Notes under the pieces: generated by a model | The model's input: the letters and a program-made list of their open reading frames with translations, nothing else | Told to the model about the DNA's origin: nothing | Database searches by the model: none | Program-made: the position numbers and the translations under genes | NCBI GenBank assembly: GCA_008704415.1 | Contig: VXIS01000225.1 | Coordinates: 1-64,000 of the forward strand | Direction of reading: 5' to 3' | From: Sphaerosporella brunnea | Lineage: Eukaryota > Ascomycota > Pezizomycetes > Pezizales > Pyronemataceae | Length of the DNA stretch: 64,000 nucleotides | Shown here: piece after piece, positions 45,354 to 56,807 of the stretch | Numbering within the stretch: position 1 is the first letter of the stretch | Layout of the letters: each line of letters opens with the position of its first letter

Positions 45354-46860
45354 CCTCGCCGCCTTCTACACGCCTGGGAGCGCAAGGTTTTTGCTGCTCT
45401 CCCCTTTGCGTAGATTTTGTTGCCTAAGCGCGTGGACTTTTTTATTAATTTTCTTATGCATTTCTTTTATTTTCTTTGTCGCTTGGTTGAGAGGGGAGGT
45501 GTGGAGTTGAATGGTGGGTTACTGAGCAGGCGGGAGTGGACAGAGTGAGAATGCATGACCGCACTCCTCACGCTTGCCCATTAGAAGAAAGACCACACGG
45601 TGTGCAGTCATTAGTACAGCGCCACTTAAAGTAAAGTCATATGTACGTTGCAGTCAGGGCGTATGTGTGTGAAACACGGCGCAGTTGCTTTCATTCAGTG
45701 TCGTCGATATGGCTCCGCTCCAGAATGATAGAGCTGTGCAGTTGGTCGGAAATTCAGGGTTGAGCTCATACAGACAATAAACTTGATCAAAAACAAGAAA
45801 AACAGAGAAAAGCAGTCTAGCGAGTGAAACCTTATTTCTGATCTATGTTCTCCTGTGCTTAATGCCAGCTTTGAAATTACGAGTGCTCACCAGTGAAGCG
45901 GCTCGGCCGTGCATACCGAGACTCATGACTCTTGAGACCAACACCGACAGTGATAAACAGCCCGCTGGGCTTTGACTGCAGCTGACGCAGCCACCCAGCC
46001 GTTGGCTATTGAGAACTCTTCCTGGATCTCTGCGAGTTATCTGGAGGAAAACGGAGCCGGACTTCAGAGAACGCCAGCTTTCGACTAACTGCTCACCGCA
46101 AACGGTCGCAAACGGTCATGTGCCTTGTTTTACTCTATCGATGGAATCCACACGCCATCGATGTTCTGATTGCGGTGTATAACAAGCTGTTATACTAGTC
46201 AGCGCGTCTCCCGACCACAAGCAGGTCCCCGACTGCAAAGAAATTCTTTTCGACAAATCTGACAGGGAGAAGATCTTGAGCGCGAAAATTTATGTGGTTT
46301 GTGGAAGACCGGTTCCGCCAGGGTGCGCTCGTGCCGGGTGCCTCACTATCGGACGATGCGAACAGCCACGGTATCTACGGCGGCCCGATTTTACTCGGCG
46401 CAGTCTCGTCCAGTTCCTATGGAGAAGGCTGTTTACAATCCCTCTATCTACCCGGCGCACAGGGGGGCTTGGAAGATAACGTCAGACAGGCGGAAAAGAG
46501 GCTGAGAATTTTTCACTATTCTGGGTTCGCGATCAACACCGAAATGTTGGAATCAGATAAGCGGGGAGATCAAACACATAGTAAACTGCTGCTCGTTTGT
46601 GTCTGTAGGCCACCACCATATCTATCTCGCATAGTTCTCCAGTGAGGCGGTGGTTGAGTAGAGAAGAAATATAGAAATAGAAAGTGCGCCTGTTGTCAGG
46701 TGAAGGTCACGGGTGTCGACTTTCTATGGCTTCCCTCAACTGCGGCGACCCACCAATCCAGATCAGAAGTAGAACTTTACTTTCCTGCAAACGGCAACGA
46801 GAAACGAGGAGTTAAAAGGCCATTTTCAGTGGCGATCATTTGTTCTTAAAAAGAAAAGTC

Positions 46861-47006
46861 AACCGGGGGCCCAAAAAGCCGGGCGTGGTGGCTGTTGTTT
46901 GGTTTAGCCAGGCTGTCTAAACTGACGACGGGCGGGCTGCTTAATATATATATAAGAGAGCCAGCCGCTAGAGTTTTGGCTTTTGGGGCTGGCTATTGAC
47001 AACACT
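46861..47006 (+). repeat. MITE copy, AATAGCC family, left end eroded
   Basis: Shares CCCAAAAAGCCGGGCGTGG and GACGACGGGCGGGCTG with 52021-52125, and ends GGCTATTGACAACACT like the right end of 54324-54619. It is a shortened copy. Confidence 0.7.
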
Positions 47007-47256
47007 GCCGGCGACAGACCAGACTTCTGCTGGAACCCCGACCCTACTGACGGATGGGGTCAAAAAAGAGGCCGCTCACATCACATATCCACCTCTACGG
47101 TGTGAAAGCCAAGAGAGGTAGCGATGAATGGGTCATCTACAATCGGCGGAGCAACGAGATATGTGGTATTTACATCGATTGAAAGTGGTTTATTTGTACT
47201 GAAACATGCCAGCGAAGCAGCCGGCCAGCGAACTGCCTAGTACCCCCTCGAGGTCT

Positions 47257-47595
47257 CTACCTAGCGGGCCTGCAAACCTCGCGCCTCTCCATCTCCTGCG
47301 GCTCAAAGGTAAGAAGATTACCGCCGCCAGTGGCCCTAGTCGAAACGAAGTCGACGTTCTCGCCGCACACTGGGCAGAACGCATCGCCGGGAAACTGGTT
47401 CTTCAGGTAGTGGTCGCGGAAGCACTGGTAGTGAGCCTTTTCATGGCCGCAGGGCCACAGCGTGCAGGTCGAGTCCATGACGTGCGAAAGGGAGCGTTTG
47501 CAGAAAACGCACTTGTTGGACTGGTCGGTTTCGCGGAAGGTGAGGCGGCGCCCGAGATTGCGCAGGGACTTGCCGATGTCGGAAACGTTGGACAT
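47257..47595 (-). CDS. small RING-H2 finger protein
   Basis: 112-aa single-exon frame from ATG 47595. A basic N-terminus (GKSLRNLGRRL) precedes a full RING: CVFC, then PCGHEKAHYQC (C-x-H-x3-H-x2-C), then CPVC. A TRATGGG motif follows near the C-terminus. RING fingers bind E2 enzymes, so a ubiquitin-ligase role is plausible. The broken paralogue at 48105-48687 shares the N-terminal motif, the RING core and TRATGGG. The pair differs from the 30-32 kb array by keeping a canonical CPxC final pair. Confidence 0.72.
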   Translation of the reverse strand: MSNVSDIGKSLRNLGRRLTFRETDQSNKCVFCKRSLSHVMDSTCTLWPCGHEKAHYQCFRDHYLKNQFPGDAFCPVCGENVDFVSTRATGGGNLLTFEPQEMERREVCRPAR

Positions 47596-47861
47596 TGCGT
47601 GTTTGTGCAGTCGGTTGAGCTGGAATGTGATGTCGGTGTTGTGGAGTTGTTGTGAAGGCGTCGCGGTCTGGAGAGCTTGTGAAGGGCGGCACCGACGGGT
47701 GGTGGTAGAGGTATACTAAGGTAACTTAAAGAACTAAAAGAAAGTTCGGTATTATTTTTCAGTTTTTGGGGGTGCAACTGGGTCCGAGTGCTGGTCAGTG
47801 AGTATTGAAATCACCCGAGGCGCACACAGTATTAATACTCTGACCTTGATGATATTCATGA

Positions 47862-47927
47862 ACCGAGTTACGTGTTGTAGGCCGAGTTACATGTTGTAGA
47901 CCGAGTTACATGTTGTAGACCGCGTTT
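47862..47927. repeat. short tandem repeat, about 21-bp unit, three copies
   Basis: Three successive units of CCGAGTTACATGTTGTAGA with few changes, upstream of the RING-H2 gene. Confidence 0.8.
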
Positions 47928-48104
47928 TTGACCATGACACACGACTATTTTTATATCGTGTTGGGAAATTGAACAACGAAATTTGAATAGACAGTTACAG
48001 TATTCAAAAAGACAGCACATCACGCACTCGAATCGAAAGATTGTCAGTCCTGCACACCCTCCACAAAAATTCCACTACCTAGTCGCCCTCAAAGCCCATC
48101 TCCT

Positions 48105-48687
48105 TTACAAGTCCTGTCCGGCTATCATGCATTCCATGCCACCGCCTGTGGCTCTGGTGATAACATTCTGAACACGGTCATCAGCACTGTGAGAATCGAC
48201 CCTGCACTCATGACAAAAGGGTCGGGTGCGATCCATCTTTGCTAGATGTTCCCGGCTGTAGCACTCATAGTGTACACTGTCATGTCCACAGGGAGTCAGT
48301 TTTGCTGCCGAATCGACCAATTTGGTCAAGGAGTGCCTACAGAGGATTCATCTGCTATTTGTCTAGCCCGAGACGATCCAAGAGCCTTTTAAATTTCCCA
48401 GTATTCCACATTCAGTAATTTTAACTGGAAAGCTGTGGGGATGGAAGGTGCTGGCGCTGGTGGTGGTGGACAAACGTACAGTCTGTAGCGAAAGTGAAGA
48501 TTCGTAGGCAGAGGAACTTTGGTTCATGTTGGAGAGCGGTTTCTATATGGCTTTGTATGGATGATACCGGTGAACCGCCATTCCTGGTGAAATCCCGGAA
48601 GTTATCAGGACGGCGGCAGAGCAGGATGCGGCCAAGCTTGCGACAGCTCTTTCCGACACCGGGAAGTTTTCGAGGAGTTCTGGACAT
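48105..48687 (-). pseudogene. RING-H2 paralogue, apparently disrupted
   Basis: An N-terminal piece starting at ATG 48687 (GVGKSCRKLGRILL) matches the start of the 47257-47595 protein. After about 240 nt the RING core appears in 48329-48105: PCGHDSVHYEC, then CHEC, then TRATGGG. Where the first zinc-binding Cys of the first CxxC pair should stand, the frame has TGA directly before ILC, and no GT..AG pair I tried restores it. Either the gene is dead or it uses a splice that omits the first ligand pair. Confidence 0.5.
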
Positions 48688-49301
48688 GCTGAAAAGCCGA
48701 ACAGGTGGAAAAGCGCCCCTTAACTATCATGGGAATGGCTGCAGGTTTGGATTCTTTGTGCACTCGTTAACCGTGACCTTGAGAAGCCGAATAGAGCTCT
48801 CTGACAAGTTATTACCTATCCATTAAGAGTATATACGTACTTAAGTAGTTACACTGTTGTAAAAAGACCCCGATTATTGCTATATACTGATAATGGACAT
48901 TAGCGGTACCCCTGAGCACGTGGCAACCCGCACAAAGGGCATTGTGGAACTGGATCCAGCTTCCAGCAGCAACAAACGGAGTCGGAGTGAGAATTGGCAG
49001 CGGTAACCTGGCATAATAGGGCCCAGCTAGCCGCGGGTCACTTGGAATTGACAGCGTTTCTGGATCCATCAATGTTGATGGATCTATCAAAAGTACTGAT
49101 ATCTAATGAATACCGAGGAAACAATTGAATTTCAAATTGCAAATATCAATCTTGAAGAAAAATCAAAAATACCTCAGCCTTATTATACCCCGCTAGCTCT
49201 TCATCATCTCAAAATCGCAAAAAAATAAAAAATAACCCATCACCACCGCAGCTAAAACAACCCTAACAGCCCGAAAAGCGCCTGCCCAATCGATACCATC
49301 C
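48688..49301. other. gene-free spacer
   Basis: Nothing recognised beyond short AT-rich tracts. Confidence 0.45.
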
Positions 49302-49607
49302 TCAGAACTTAGGGTAGATGCATCCATCGGCTGCTGGAAGATAATTTTTGGGATCCTCCGCCAACCACGTTTCCATCTTCTCGCGGACCTCCGGGTTGCT
49401 GTACAACCAGGTGGTGTAGCCAGTGGCCGGATCAAGGCAGGGGAACATGTGTCCCGTACTGAACTGCTCGACCCAGAAAATCAAGGGGGGTTGCTGGTTA
49501 TCCTGCGTACCGGCTTTCTTCAGGTCCTTCGCATCTTTTTGCTTCTCCTGGTCTTTCTCCAAGTCGCCAAAGTAGGCGGCCCAGGCGTCAAAGTGATCGT
49601 TAGACAT
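49302..49607 (-). CDS. hypothetical small protein
   Basis: 101-aa frame from ATG 49607 (MSNDHFDAW). It has a Lys/Asp-rich helical stretch (KDQEKQKDAKDLKK), then an ordered-looking part with FWVEQFSTGHMFP and a C-terminal LPAADGCIYP segment. An AG acceptor (TTCTTACAG) about 70 nt upstream, in the same frame, suggests there may be an earlier exon. No family recognised. Confidence 0.4.
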   Translation of the reverse strand: MSNDHFDAWAAYFGDLEKDQEKQKDAKDLKKAGTQDNQQPPLIFWVEQFSTGHMFPCLDPATGYTTWLYSNPEVREKMETWLAEDPKNYLPAADGCIYPKF

Positions 49608-50443
49608 TGTCTGGGTGTTGTTCGAGATGAAGCGAAGAAGTCGAAGCTGGCGAATATCGACGCGGAGTTCTGTGTCATCTGTAAGAACAAGTGCTGTCAA
49701 AGGCAGAAGAGGCTTACTTTGAGGATTTTGCTAATGCGGTGGAACTTGCTTGCGATCAAGAGTGTGATGAGGAAAGACGAGGAGAGAAGAAGGCCGGCCT
49801 TTATGTACCCAGGAGGGCGGGTGCGAGCGCACAATAATTGTATCGTAACTACAAGTGTAGAACTATGGAAAGAGAAGGGGCCGAATCCGCGGCTCGATTG
49901 AAATGACACCCTTTGTAGAAAGCATGCTCTAGAACATAGTATTGCTTGGTATTGAGCTTTCGACTCGTAAACCTTCGGTCCGGTAATACCTAAGTACAAC
50001 ATGTAGTGGCATGTACTCGTACTACAAATGCTGTACTGGAAGCGGGCCGACTCGTGTAGACAGATCCCGAGTCTGGCTGCTGGCTGCACCATACAAGCCT
50101 CTGGTTGAAACCTCTCTGTATTTTTTATGAATACAGCCAAATATTTACTTCGAGCATGCTCTAACTCACTGCGCTGCACCTCGGAGGGGCACGTTTCATC
50201 CCTCGCCAGCAAAAAAAGGACCGTTTTTAAAATAACTTTAAACTATAACGCGCTCTTGAAAAATATTAATTTAGCTAAAAAAAACCACCAGGCGTACTGC
50301 CCCGGTTTTCGACAAACGTTTCCTGCCCATATATTGTCTGGCGCCATGGCCTTCTGCCGCTAAGTTCCCGGCAGGAAAGTGTTATCCGAAACCGGTGCAG
50401 TACGACTCTAAATTGTCGAAATTATGTATTAAACCCACGTGCG
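49608..50443. other. gene-free spacer
   Basis: Only overlapping short frames; no repeat or gene identified. Confidence 0.45.
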
Positions 50444-50848
50444 CTAAACGGCGGGTTGGATGTCGACATTAACGGAGTTGCAGGAGGACTCGAGAGCGTC
50501 TTGGGCAGCTGGTTGCACTGTTAGAGGCTTGTAATCTGCAGAAAATTCATGGAGGAATGCTTACACTGCAGATCCGCCGGAGTGCAGGACTGCTGGAGGC
50601 AATTGTTGGAGGAGCTGATGAACAATTGGCTGGAGCAAAGACACTTCAAGTCGGTGGGGTCGCAGCTGGTGGAGCCTACAGCACCAACAAGGCAAGCAGC
50701 CTATTCAAGAAAAAAATCAGTCTCAAAGCCAACTTTTGTAATGTTATGCTTGATGAATGCTTACACCGCAGGAGGGGAAGGCGCTGAGGCCCTGGGCGGA
50801 GACAACAGCGGCGAGGGCGGCGGCAACGAAGATGGCGGTGAACTTCAT
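50444..50848 (-). CDS. secreted CFEM-domain protein
   Basis: Three exons (50765-50848, 50565-50700, 50444-50508) join to 285 nt, 94 aa. Exon 1 is a signal peptide (MKFTAIFVAAALAAVVSAQ). The mature part holds eight cysteines with CFEM spacing, including DLKCLCSS, NNCLQQSCTPAD and a last SSCN. There is no Ser/Thr linker or GPI tail, so the protein should be released. CFEM proteins are secreted or wall-anchored, and some bind haem or act as effectors. Intron positions and lengths (64 and 56 nt) match the paralogue at 56006-56730. The signal exon and intron 1 are nearly identical between the two while the mature exon is strongly diverged. Confidence 0.9.
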
Positions 50849-50922
50849 TGTTGCTGGTTAGTTTTTCGACGTGCTAAAAAAGTGACGGTGATTTTGCGAA
50901 GAACCAATGTCGACATACCTAC

Positions 50923-50929
50923 TTATATA
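50923..50929 (-). promoter_or_regulatory. TATA box of the short CFEM gene
   Basis: TATATAA on the minus strand about 75 nt before the ATG; the paralogue has TATATAG at the same distance. Confidence 0.5.
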
Positions 50930-53474
50930 GCAAGTGAAAAAGAAAATAACGCTTTGACCCTCATGGTTTACTGATTCGCTGCTACTGATTGAAAGGGTAA
51001 CGTGTGTGGTATGCAGGTTTCACCCGTGGTGAGTTCGGCATCAAATCAAGCAAAAGGTTTCGCCTAAACCGGGACGAATGGCCGATGCACGGGGCAGAGC
51101 AGCAGGGATGCTGAGAACACTCGTGAGGACAAAACACCACACAAACGTCTTCAATTCAGAACTGAATAACTCAATGCCAACACAAAATTTTCAAAACATG
51201 AAGCGATAGAAGGGCCCTATTTCGATCACTCGAAATTGGTGCAATATTGTTTTTGTAGTGCGTTGCAGGATCAGACGGCGCGGAGAGCCTTGCCGACCGC
51301 CTTTTGTATGGGAAAAACGCAAAAGTCAACTTCATCAAACCACCACATTTTTATTCAGTTTCCGTAGCGATGGAAAGTTTTTTTATTTGGTAAACTCGAT
51401 ACAATATATGGCAAGTGGGCGATAAATTGTGGTGTTGAGTGGGTGGTCGATGAAGTTGACGTAAAAATTTGAAGTTGCGTGGTAAGCCACAGCCTGGCGC
51501 TGTTCAGCCACAAAGCGACCATCAAAGGAATGCCTTTAAGTGGTAAGGTGCGCACCCCCCTGCTGCTTCCACTTATCGAGGGCGAATACGGCAGGCATCC
51601 TCGGCATGCTTTGAAGTTTGAACGATTTCATGCACCGGGTTAACGAGGGGGCTGGGTTCCCGACTTTTTATATCACGTGACGGGGGCTGCTGCGAGACAA
51701 CACACGCCAGTGTTCCAAGCTCAAGGGCGAAATCCGACAGCCAGGATTCGGTTTTGCAGTTTGAGGACCCTCTGAACGACTTAATGTTGAGCGCGAATTG
51801 AGGTTCATGGTTCGGTCCCAGACTTCAACCCGCCGTTAAATCCAAAAAGAGCGACTTTAAGTGGGTTGAAAAAAGATCGAACAGCAAAAGACCTGACTGA
51901 AGGATTTTCAACCGGTTGAAGAAACAAAACTCCTGTAGCTAATCGGAGAGGGGCTTAGCCCAAACTAATTTTTTCAACTCCCTTTAAACCCAGAGTTTTC
52001 AACCTACCTTGCTTACCCCTAATAGCCGGCCCAAAAAGCCGGGCGTGGGATGAAGCGAACAGCCGGGCTGTTGATTGGTGTAGCCCGGCTGTCTAAAATG
52101 ACGACGGGCGGGTTGTTAGAGCTACGAGTGATACAGAGTGAGTTGAATCGTAGATGTTGCGTAGTCCTTTGGGAATAGCGAAGGCGAAGACGTCCCCGAT
52201 ACAGCCTGTGGAGGCTCCACTACTGATTTCCTCAATACACTTATCATGGAGGCAGCTGAAGCTCCTGTTACACCAGTAGAAGCGTCCTCCATCCTTCTGA
52301 CCAAAGAAGTTGAAAAGGACGTAAAGGACAGGCTAGACGTCGTACGAAAACTTCTCATGCCAGGGACTGATAGTGCAGAGGAATCGCCTCTAGACGAGCA
52401 TGAAGGAAGCGAAGGAACTTACACTGACTGATCTTATGGATTCTGGAAGCTTAACCCCCAGCCTTTCCTTAATTTTAGCCTTGTGACTATGTCATCAGAA
52501 TTTGAACAGGTTTCAAGCGCCAAACCAACATTCTTGCTCACAGACCGCGGAAAAGTGGATATACTTGAGGTGTGCAATTGCCTTAGTCACTGGCAGGAAG
52601 CGCGTATCATTTAGGACTGGACCCTATCCCCCGCAGTGGCGATGCAACCAAAAACCCGCCGCCTGGGAGAACCCACCCCCCCCGCTTACCACACAACAAC
52701 CACAACTCCTATTATGACCAGCATCTGCAGTGCATAGAGATCGCGCCTCGCTTGAATTGTGGGGGCTGTTGGGAAGTTAGTGTGGAGAACCATCTCCGCT
52801 TTCATAGGTATCACTTCGAATTCAAGTTGTCACCCGGGCCTTTCACACTCGCCAGCACCTTTGCTTTAGCAAGCATCGTAGTATTACCCAGGTACTTGAA
52901 TGTACAGTGCCGGGTGGGAAACATGTGTCTTCTCCAAGCATGCGGGTTAGGCAATGTGTAGGTTGTCGATTGAAAAAGCGGCAGCAGAATGAAAAAGGCG
53001 AGGTAAAAGCACACGGTCCTCCTGCATATATTTTGGACTTGAATTTTGCCCTGATTGCCTATGATTCAAATGGGTGGTGGTGTTTACAGCCCGAGGGTAG
53101 CTCCGCTGCCGCCGCTGTGCTGCGGGGTATGAAACTTCGTGTTTTTGTGGAGGTCTATTTCTGTGTCCACGGCTGCATTGAGCGATGTGTACGCTTCAAT
53201 TCAACCTCTTAGTCAACGTGTTTAGATCAAGACTGGAGATGGTGGGTTGTCGATGGGGTTCGCCCCCGGCCGGTATGGCGGTCAATGCTTTTGATATCAC
53301 TCGTGCTCGCCAAAATCGGTAGGGCGAATGTAGCCCTTTGCAGCACTTTCGCCACTGCGGGGGATACGCAGTGTGTGAAGGGCGGCCCCATGTACTATCA
53401 TCTGTAGTTTCGACGGCGCAGCAGCGGTTGGGCATGGCTGGCCTGTTGTGCACGGGTTATGACGTCCAGTCACA
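50930..53474. other. gene-poor spacer
   Basis: Holds a MITE fragment at 52021-52125. Other frames lack support. Confidence 0.45.
52021..52125 (+). repeat. MITE fragment, AATAGCC family, left end
   Basis: Starts CCTAATAGCCGGCCCAAAAA like the complete copy at 54324-54619 and continues through GACGACGGGCGGG. The right end is missing. Confidence 0.7.
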
Positions 53475-54720
53475 ATGCACCTGAACAACAACACTACCCT
53501 CACGATGCCGCAACGACGCAACAAAAAGGCCGAAAAGTACGAGGATAGGGAGGAGAGAATAGCCAAAGCACTCAAGGATCTTGAGGAGCATCCAGAGGCG
53601 AAGATAAAGCATGTAGCAGATCATTGGGGGAACCATAGGAACACCCTCCACAACCGCCTCTCCGGCCGGACCCGCCCAGCCAGTGAAGCCCACCAGAATG
53701 AGCAAGCCCTGACCCCAGAGGAGGAGAACGAAATGGTAAGCTGAATTGAGGATGGGGGCGCGTTGGGGTTCGCCTCAAGGCATAAGGAGGTGCGGCAGAT
53801 GGCACTGGAGATCGTGAACCTGCGTGGAGGACAACACCAAGCGACTATCGGTGACCACTTCACCACGTGCTTCTTGAGATGCCATCCAGAGGTCAGTATA
53901 GAGGTTGCATGAGCTGTGGGGCGCGATAGAGTCGCAGCGATAAACGTCGACACAATAAAGGACCACTTTAAGAAGCTTTGAACTCTCATCCGCCGCAACA
54001 AGATCCAGCCAGAAAACATGTGAACATGGATGTGAAGGGGTTTATGATGGGGCAAGGCGACAAGAAGAACGAGCTGGTGATCGCTCGGATGAGGACCAAA
54101 ACACCACAGAAGACTCAACAGGGCAACCATGAGTGTGTGACGTTGATTGAGTGTATCAACGCGATAGACAAGCGTCTCCCAGCCTTTTACATCTACGTTG
54201 GTGAGAAACATTATATGGGGTAGCACAAAGATCCTGATATCCACCTCAATACCGCCTTCTACTTGATTGAAAACGGTTGGACAAAAGACTGGGCGGCGAT
54301 TGAGTCGACAGTGGGTCCTCACCAGTGTTCCTAATAGCCGGCCCAAAAAACCCGGCTGTGCGGGCGGGCTGCCAAAAGGCAACAGCCCGGCTGTCTCAAA
54401 ATCACGACGGGCTGGCTGGCGGGCTGTCGGGCTGCCAAGCACTTTCGACTGAGGTGAACCTGTCATGCAACCATCAGTTTGACCTAGTTACGTCGTAAAC
54501 TGAAGAGTGTTTCTGTGTAGCTGTTGCTCCATTCCCCGTAGCGCATGACCCCTGCATCCGCTGGAAGCCCGCCCGTCATTTCGATCAGCCCAACGGGCGG
54601 GCTGGCTATTAGGAACACTGGTCCTCACCCACGGTAAGGGATGCTCAATCATGAGATATCACTCACTTGTGTTTATTCTATCTCTGAAGGAGTTTGGCAT
54701 TGCTCGCTTCCTATATTGCA
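53475..54720 (+). pseudogene. pogo/Fot1-like transposase, decayed and interrupted
   Basis: The first frame has a psq-type helix-turn-helix (ERIAKALKDLEE, then VADHWGNHRNTLHNRLSG). It ends at TGA 53742-53744, which probably was TGG, as in RIP. The same frame continues (GFASRHKEVRQMALEIVNL). After further stops and a one-base loss near 54018, a frame resumes with NMDVKGFMMG, the first catalytic Asp region of Fot1-type DDE transposases (normally NMDEKG), then a DKRLPAFYIY segment. At 54324 a MITE is inserted. Remaining catalytic residues are not identifiable. Confidence 0.82.
54324..54619 (+). mobile_element. 296-bp MITE nested in the pogo relic
   Basis: Ends are inverted repeats: AGTGTTCCTAATAGCC and GGCTATTAGGAACACT. 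The 10-bp direct repeat GGTCCTCACC flanks it exactly (54314-54323 and 54620-54629). A 9-11 bp duplication is typical of Mutator-like elements, so this is probably a MULE-type MITE. Partial relatives are at 41083, 46002, 46861 and 52021. There is no coding capacity. Confidence 0.9.
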
Positions 54721-56005
54721 TTACACCCCTCGTTCTCTATGTTTTCAATTTCTCTCGTTATTTGATTGGGTGGTTGCTGTAAAGGTCCTTTTGGTGTGTG
54801 GCGCACCGTCGTAGCAGGCGTGCACAACAGGCCAGCCATGCCCAACCACTGCGAGGTCGACGATACACCGAATGAGAACTGTGTAATTGCGTTCTGAAAA
54901 GGATCATGAAGTGCACCACTGCCAGCCCGCCTGTGTTTTTTACTGACGGATGCCAAAACCAGGCACCACCGCGCCCCATCAAAAAAAAAAACAACGCACT
55001 AGCATATCCATAACAGGATGAAAGCAGTATTGGAAGCAGATCCCTTTTCCCGCAGCGTTTTTTTTCACGACTTTTTTAGGATCAGGTAATTTTGGGGTGG
55101 CGCGGAGACATTGGCCGTGATTTTGAACGCCGGCGATGAGAAAACACCCAAGCTCTCGAGTCGAATCGCGAGCTGATGCCGCTTAATGCGGCCTACAACC
55201 AGTTATTTCCCTCTCTGTCTACTTGAACTCGGTGAAATAATCAAAACGGAACTTTTGCACAACGTTGTTCCACAATCTGGGGGCCAAGAGCTCGCAGTCT
55301 GGAGTACTAGCAATAAACCTGGTGCTGGCTAGGACTCAGATGCGGCCTCTCTAAACTGGCTATGCTGCGCTTCCTCAGCGTCCGCCTCGGCATCGGCATT
55401 CTCCCCACCAATCACTTCGTAGTCCAGTTCGCCCTCCTGCTGTTCGCGCTTCTCTGGGTCCTCTCGCGCTTCAATTTCAGGTGGAGTCGGCATTTTTGCG
55501 CACTGTGATGAAGTTCATGGCGACGCGGATGTCATGCTATGCCGCTTGTTAAGAAAAGTCGTGAAAACGGAGATGGAGATGGACTGGCTATTAACTTGAT
55601 GTACATATTTTGTTTTTTGTTTTTTTGGGCGCCGCGTTCTCTAGATCTTTTAACGTTCTTCTTACATTCGCGTAGTTTGGCCGTACGGTACCAGCCCAAA
55701 CAGCCCACTTGCAGCCCGAACTGGCTGGCTATGAGGAAACACGCTCATCAAACATCATCCCTTTACAATTTACACAGTGCGCATATAATACACCCCAAAA
55801 CCTCAAAACCGCAAAACTCCTTCCTGCTGAAACCAGCCGGATGGGGAAACCATGAGGTGGAAAGAAAATAAAAGGCCATATGTTCAAGAATCAAACCAAT
55901 TATTACTACAAAGGCCTGAAACAAAAGAAAAAAAGAAAAAAATATTTCCCAGCCCATTAACCGTCATATCATCCCATCATTCCATCAGTTTTTGAACCCT
56001 CCCGC
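54721..56005. other. gene-free spacer
   Basis: No gene seen. The first part may still belong to the pogo relic. Confidence 0.4.
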
Positions 56006-56730
56006 TTACAAGGCGAAAGCAGCCAAGAGACCGAGTCCCATGAGGGAGAAAGCAGCCTGGAAGCGGCCACCGGCGTTGGCAGTCTGGCTGGCCATGGGAG
56101 GAGTGGTGACGGTGGCGTTGGTGCTGTTCCCAGAGGGAACGGAGCCGGTGGGGACAACAGTGGCCAAGGTGGTGGAATCGCAAGAGCTGGTGGCAGCGGC
56201 AGAGGAGGTGGTCTCAGGAGCAGCAGAGCTGGTCGAAGGGGCCTCACTAGTTGCGGCAGCGGAGGAGGTCGTGGCGGCAGCGGAGGAGGTCGTGGCGGGA
56301 GCAGAGCTGGTAGCTGCAGCAGTGGTGGACACAGGAGGGCTGATGTCGACACCGGCAGACTTGCAGAGAGCCTTGGCAGCGGCAAGGGACTCTGGTAGTA
56401 CTGTTAGTGACTTGTGTTCTGCAGAAAATCTATGGAGGAGTGCTTACTCTGCTGGTCAGCCGGAGAGCAGGACGACTGGATGCACTTGGTGGAGGTGTCG
56501 ATGAACGCCTGGTTGGAGCAAGCACACTTGAAGTCGGTGAGGCTGCAGCCGGTGGCAGAGAGATTAGAAGTCAAGCAAGTGAGCTATTCAAGAAAAAATC
56601 AGTCTCAAAGCCAACTTTTGTGATGTCATGCTTGATGAATACTTACACCGCAGGAGGGGAAGGCGTTGAGGTCCTGGGCGGAGGCAACAGCGGCGAGGGC
56701 GGCGGCAACGAAGATGGCGGTGAACTTCAT
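56006..56730 (-). CDS. CFEM protein with predicted GPI anchor
   Basis: Three exons (56647-56730, 56448-56583, 56006-56391) join to 606 nt, 201 aa. Signal peptide MKFTAIFVAAALAAVASAQ. The CFEM domain has eight cysteines, including FKCACSNQ, STKCIQSSCSPAD and ALCKSAGVDI. A long Thr/Ser/Ala-rich linker and a C-terminal hydrophobic tail (FSLMGLGLLAAFAL) preceded by small residues predict a GPI-anchored cell-wall or membrane protein. Family roles include haem uptake, wall integrity and host interaction. Intron lengths 63 and 56 nt; splice sites correspond to those of the 50-kb paralogue. A TATATAG lies about 71 nt upstream. Confidence 0.92.
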
Positions 56731-56800
56731 TTTTGCTGTTTAGTTTTGTCTGGTTCGATCTGCTAAAAGCGAAGGTGATGTTGCGAAGAACGAATGTCTG

Positions 56801-56807
56801 CTATATA
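56801..56807 (-). promoter_or_regulatory. TATA box of the GPI-CFEM gene
   Basis: TATATAG on the minus strand, 71 nt before the ATG at 56730, at the same relative place as in the paralogue. Confidence 0.5.

Larger units (their letters stand above)
44385..47256. other. gene-poor spacer
   Basis: Contains the tRNA-like sequence at 45267-45353, a MITE right end (about 46002-46016), a more complete MITE copy (46861-47006) and small frames without support. One of these (44872-44639, minus) begins like a signal peptide (MRFSIVFWLLII) but has no other evidence. Confidence 0.45.

Noticed and set aside
46276..46645. Coding region with three overlapping plus-strand frames
   Set aside because: Frames of similar length in all three phases, no domain, and the region adjoins MITE fragments.
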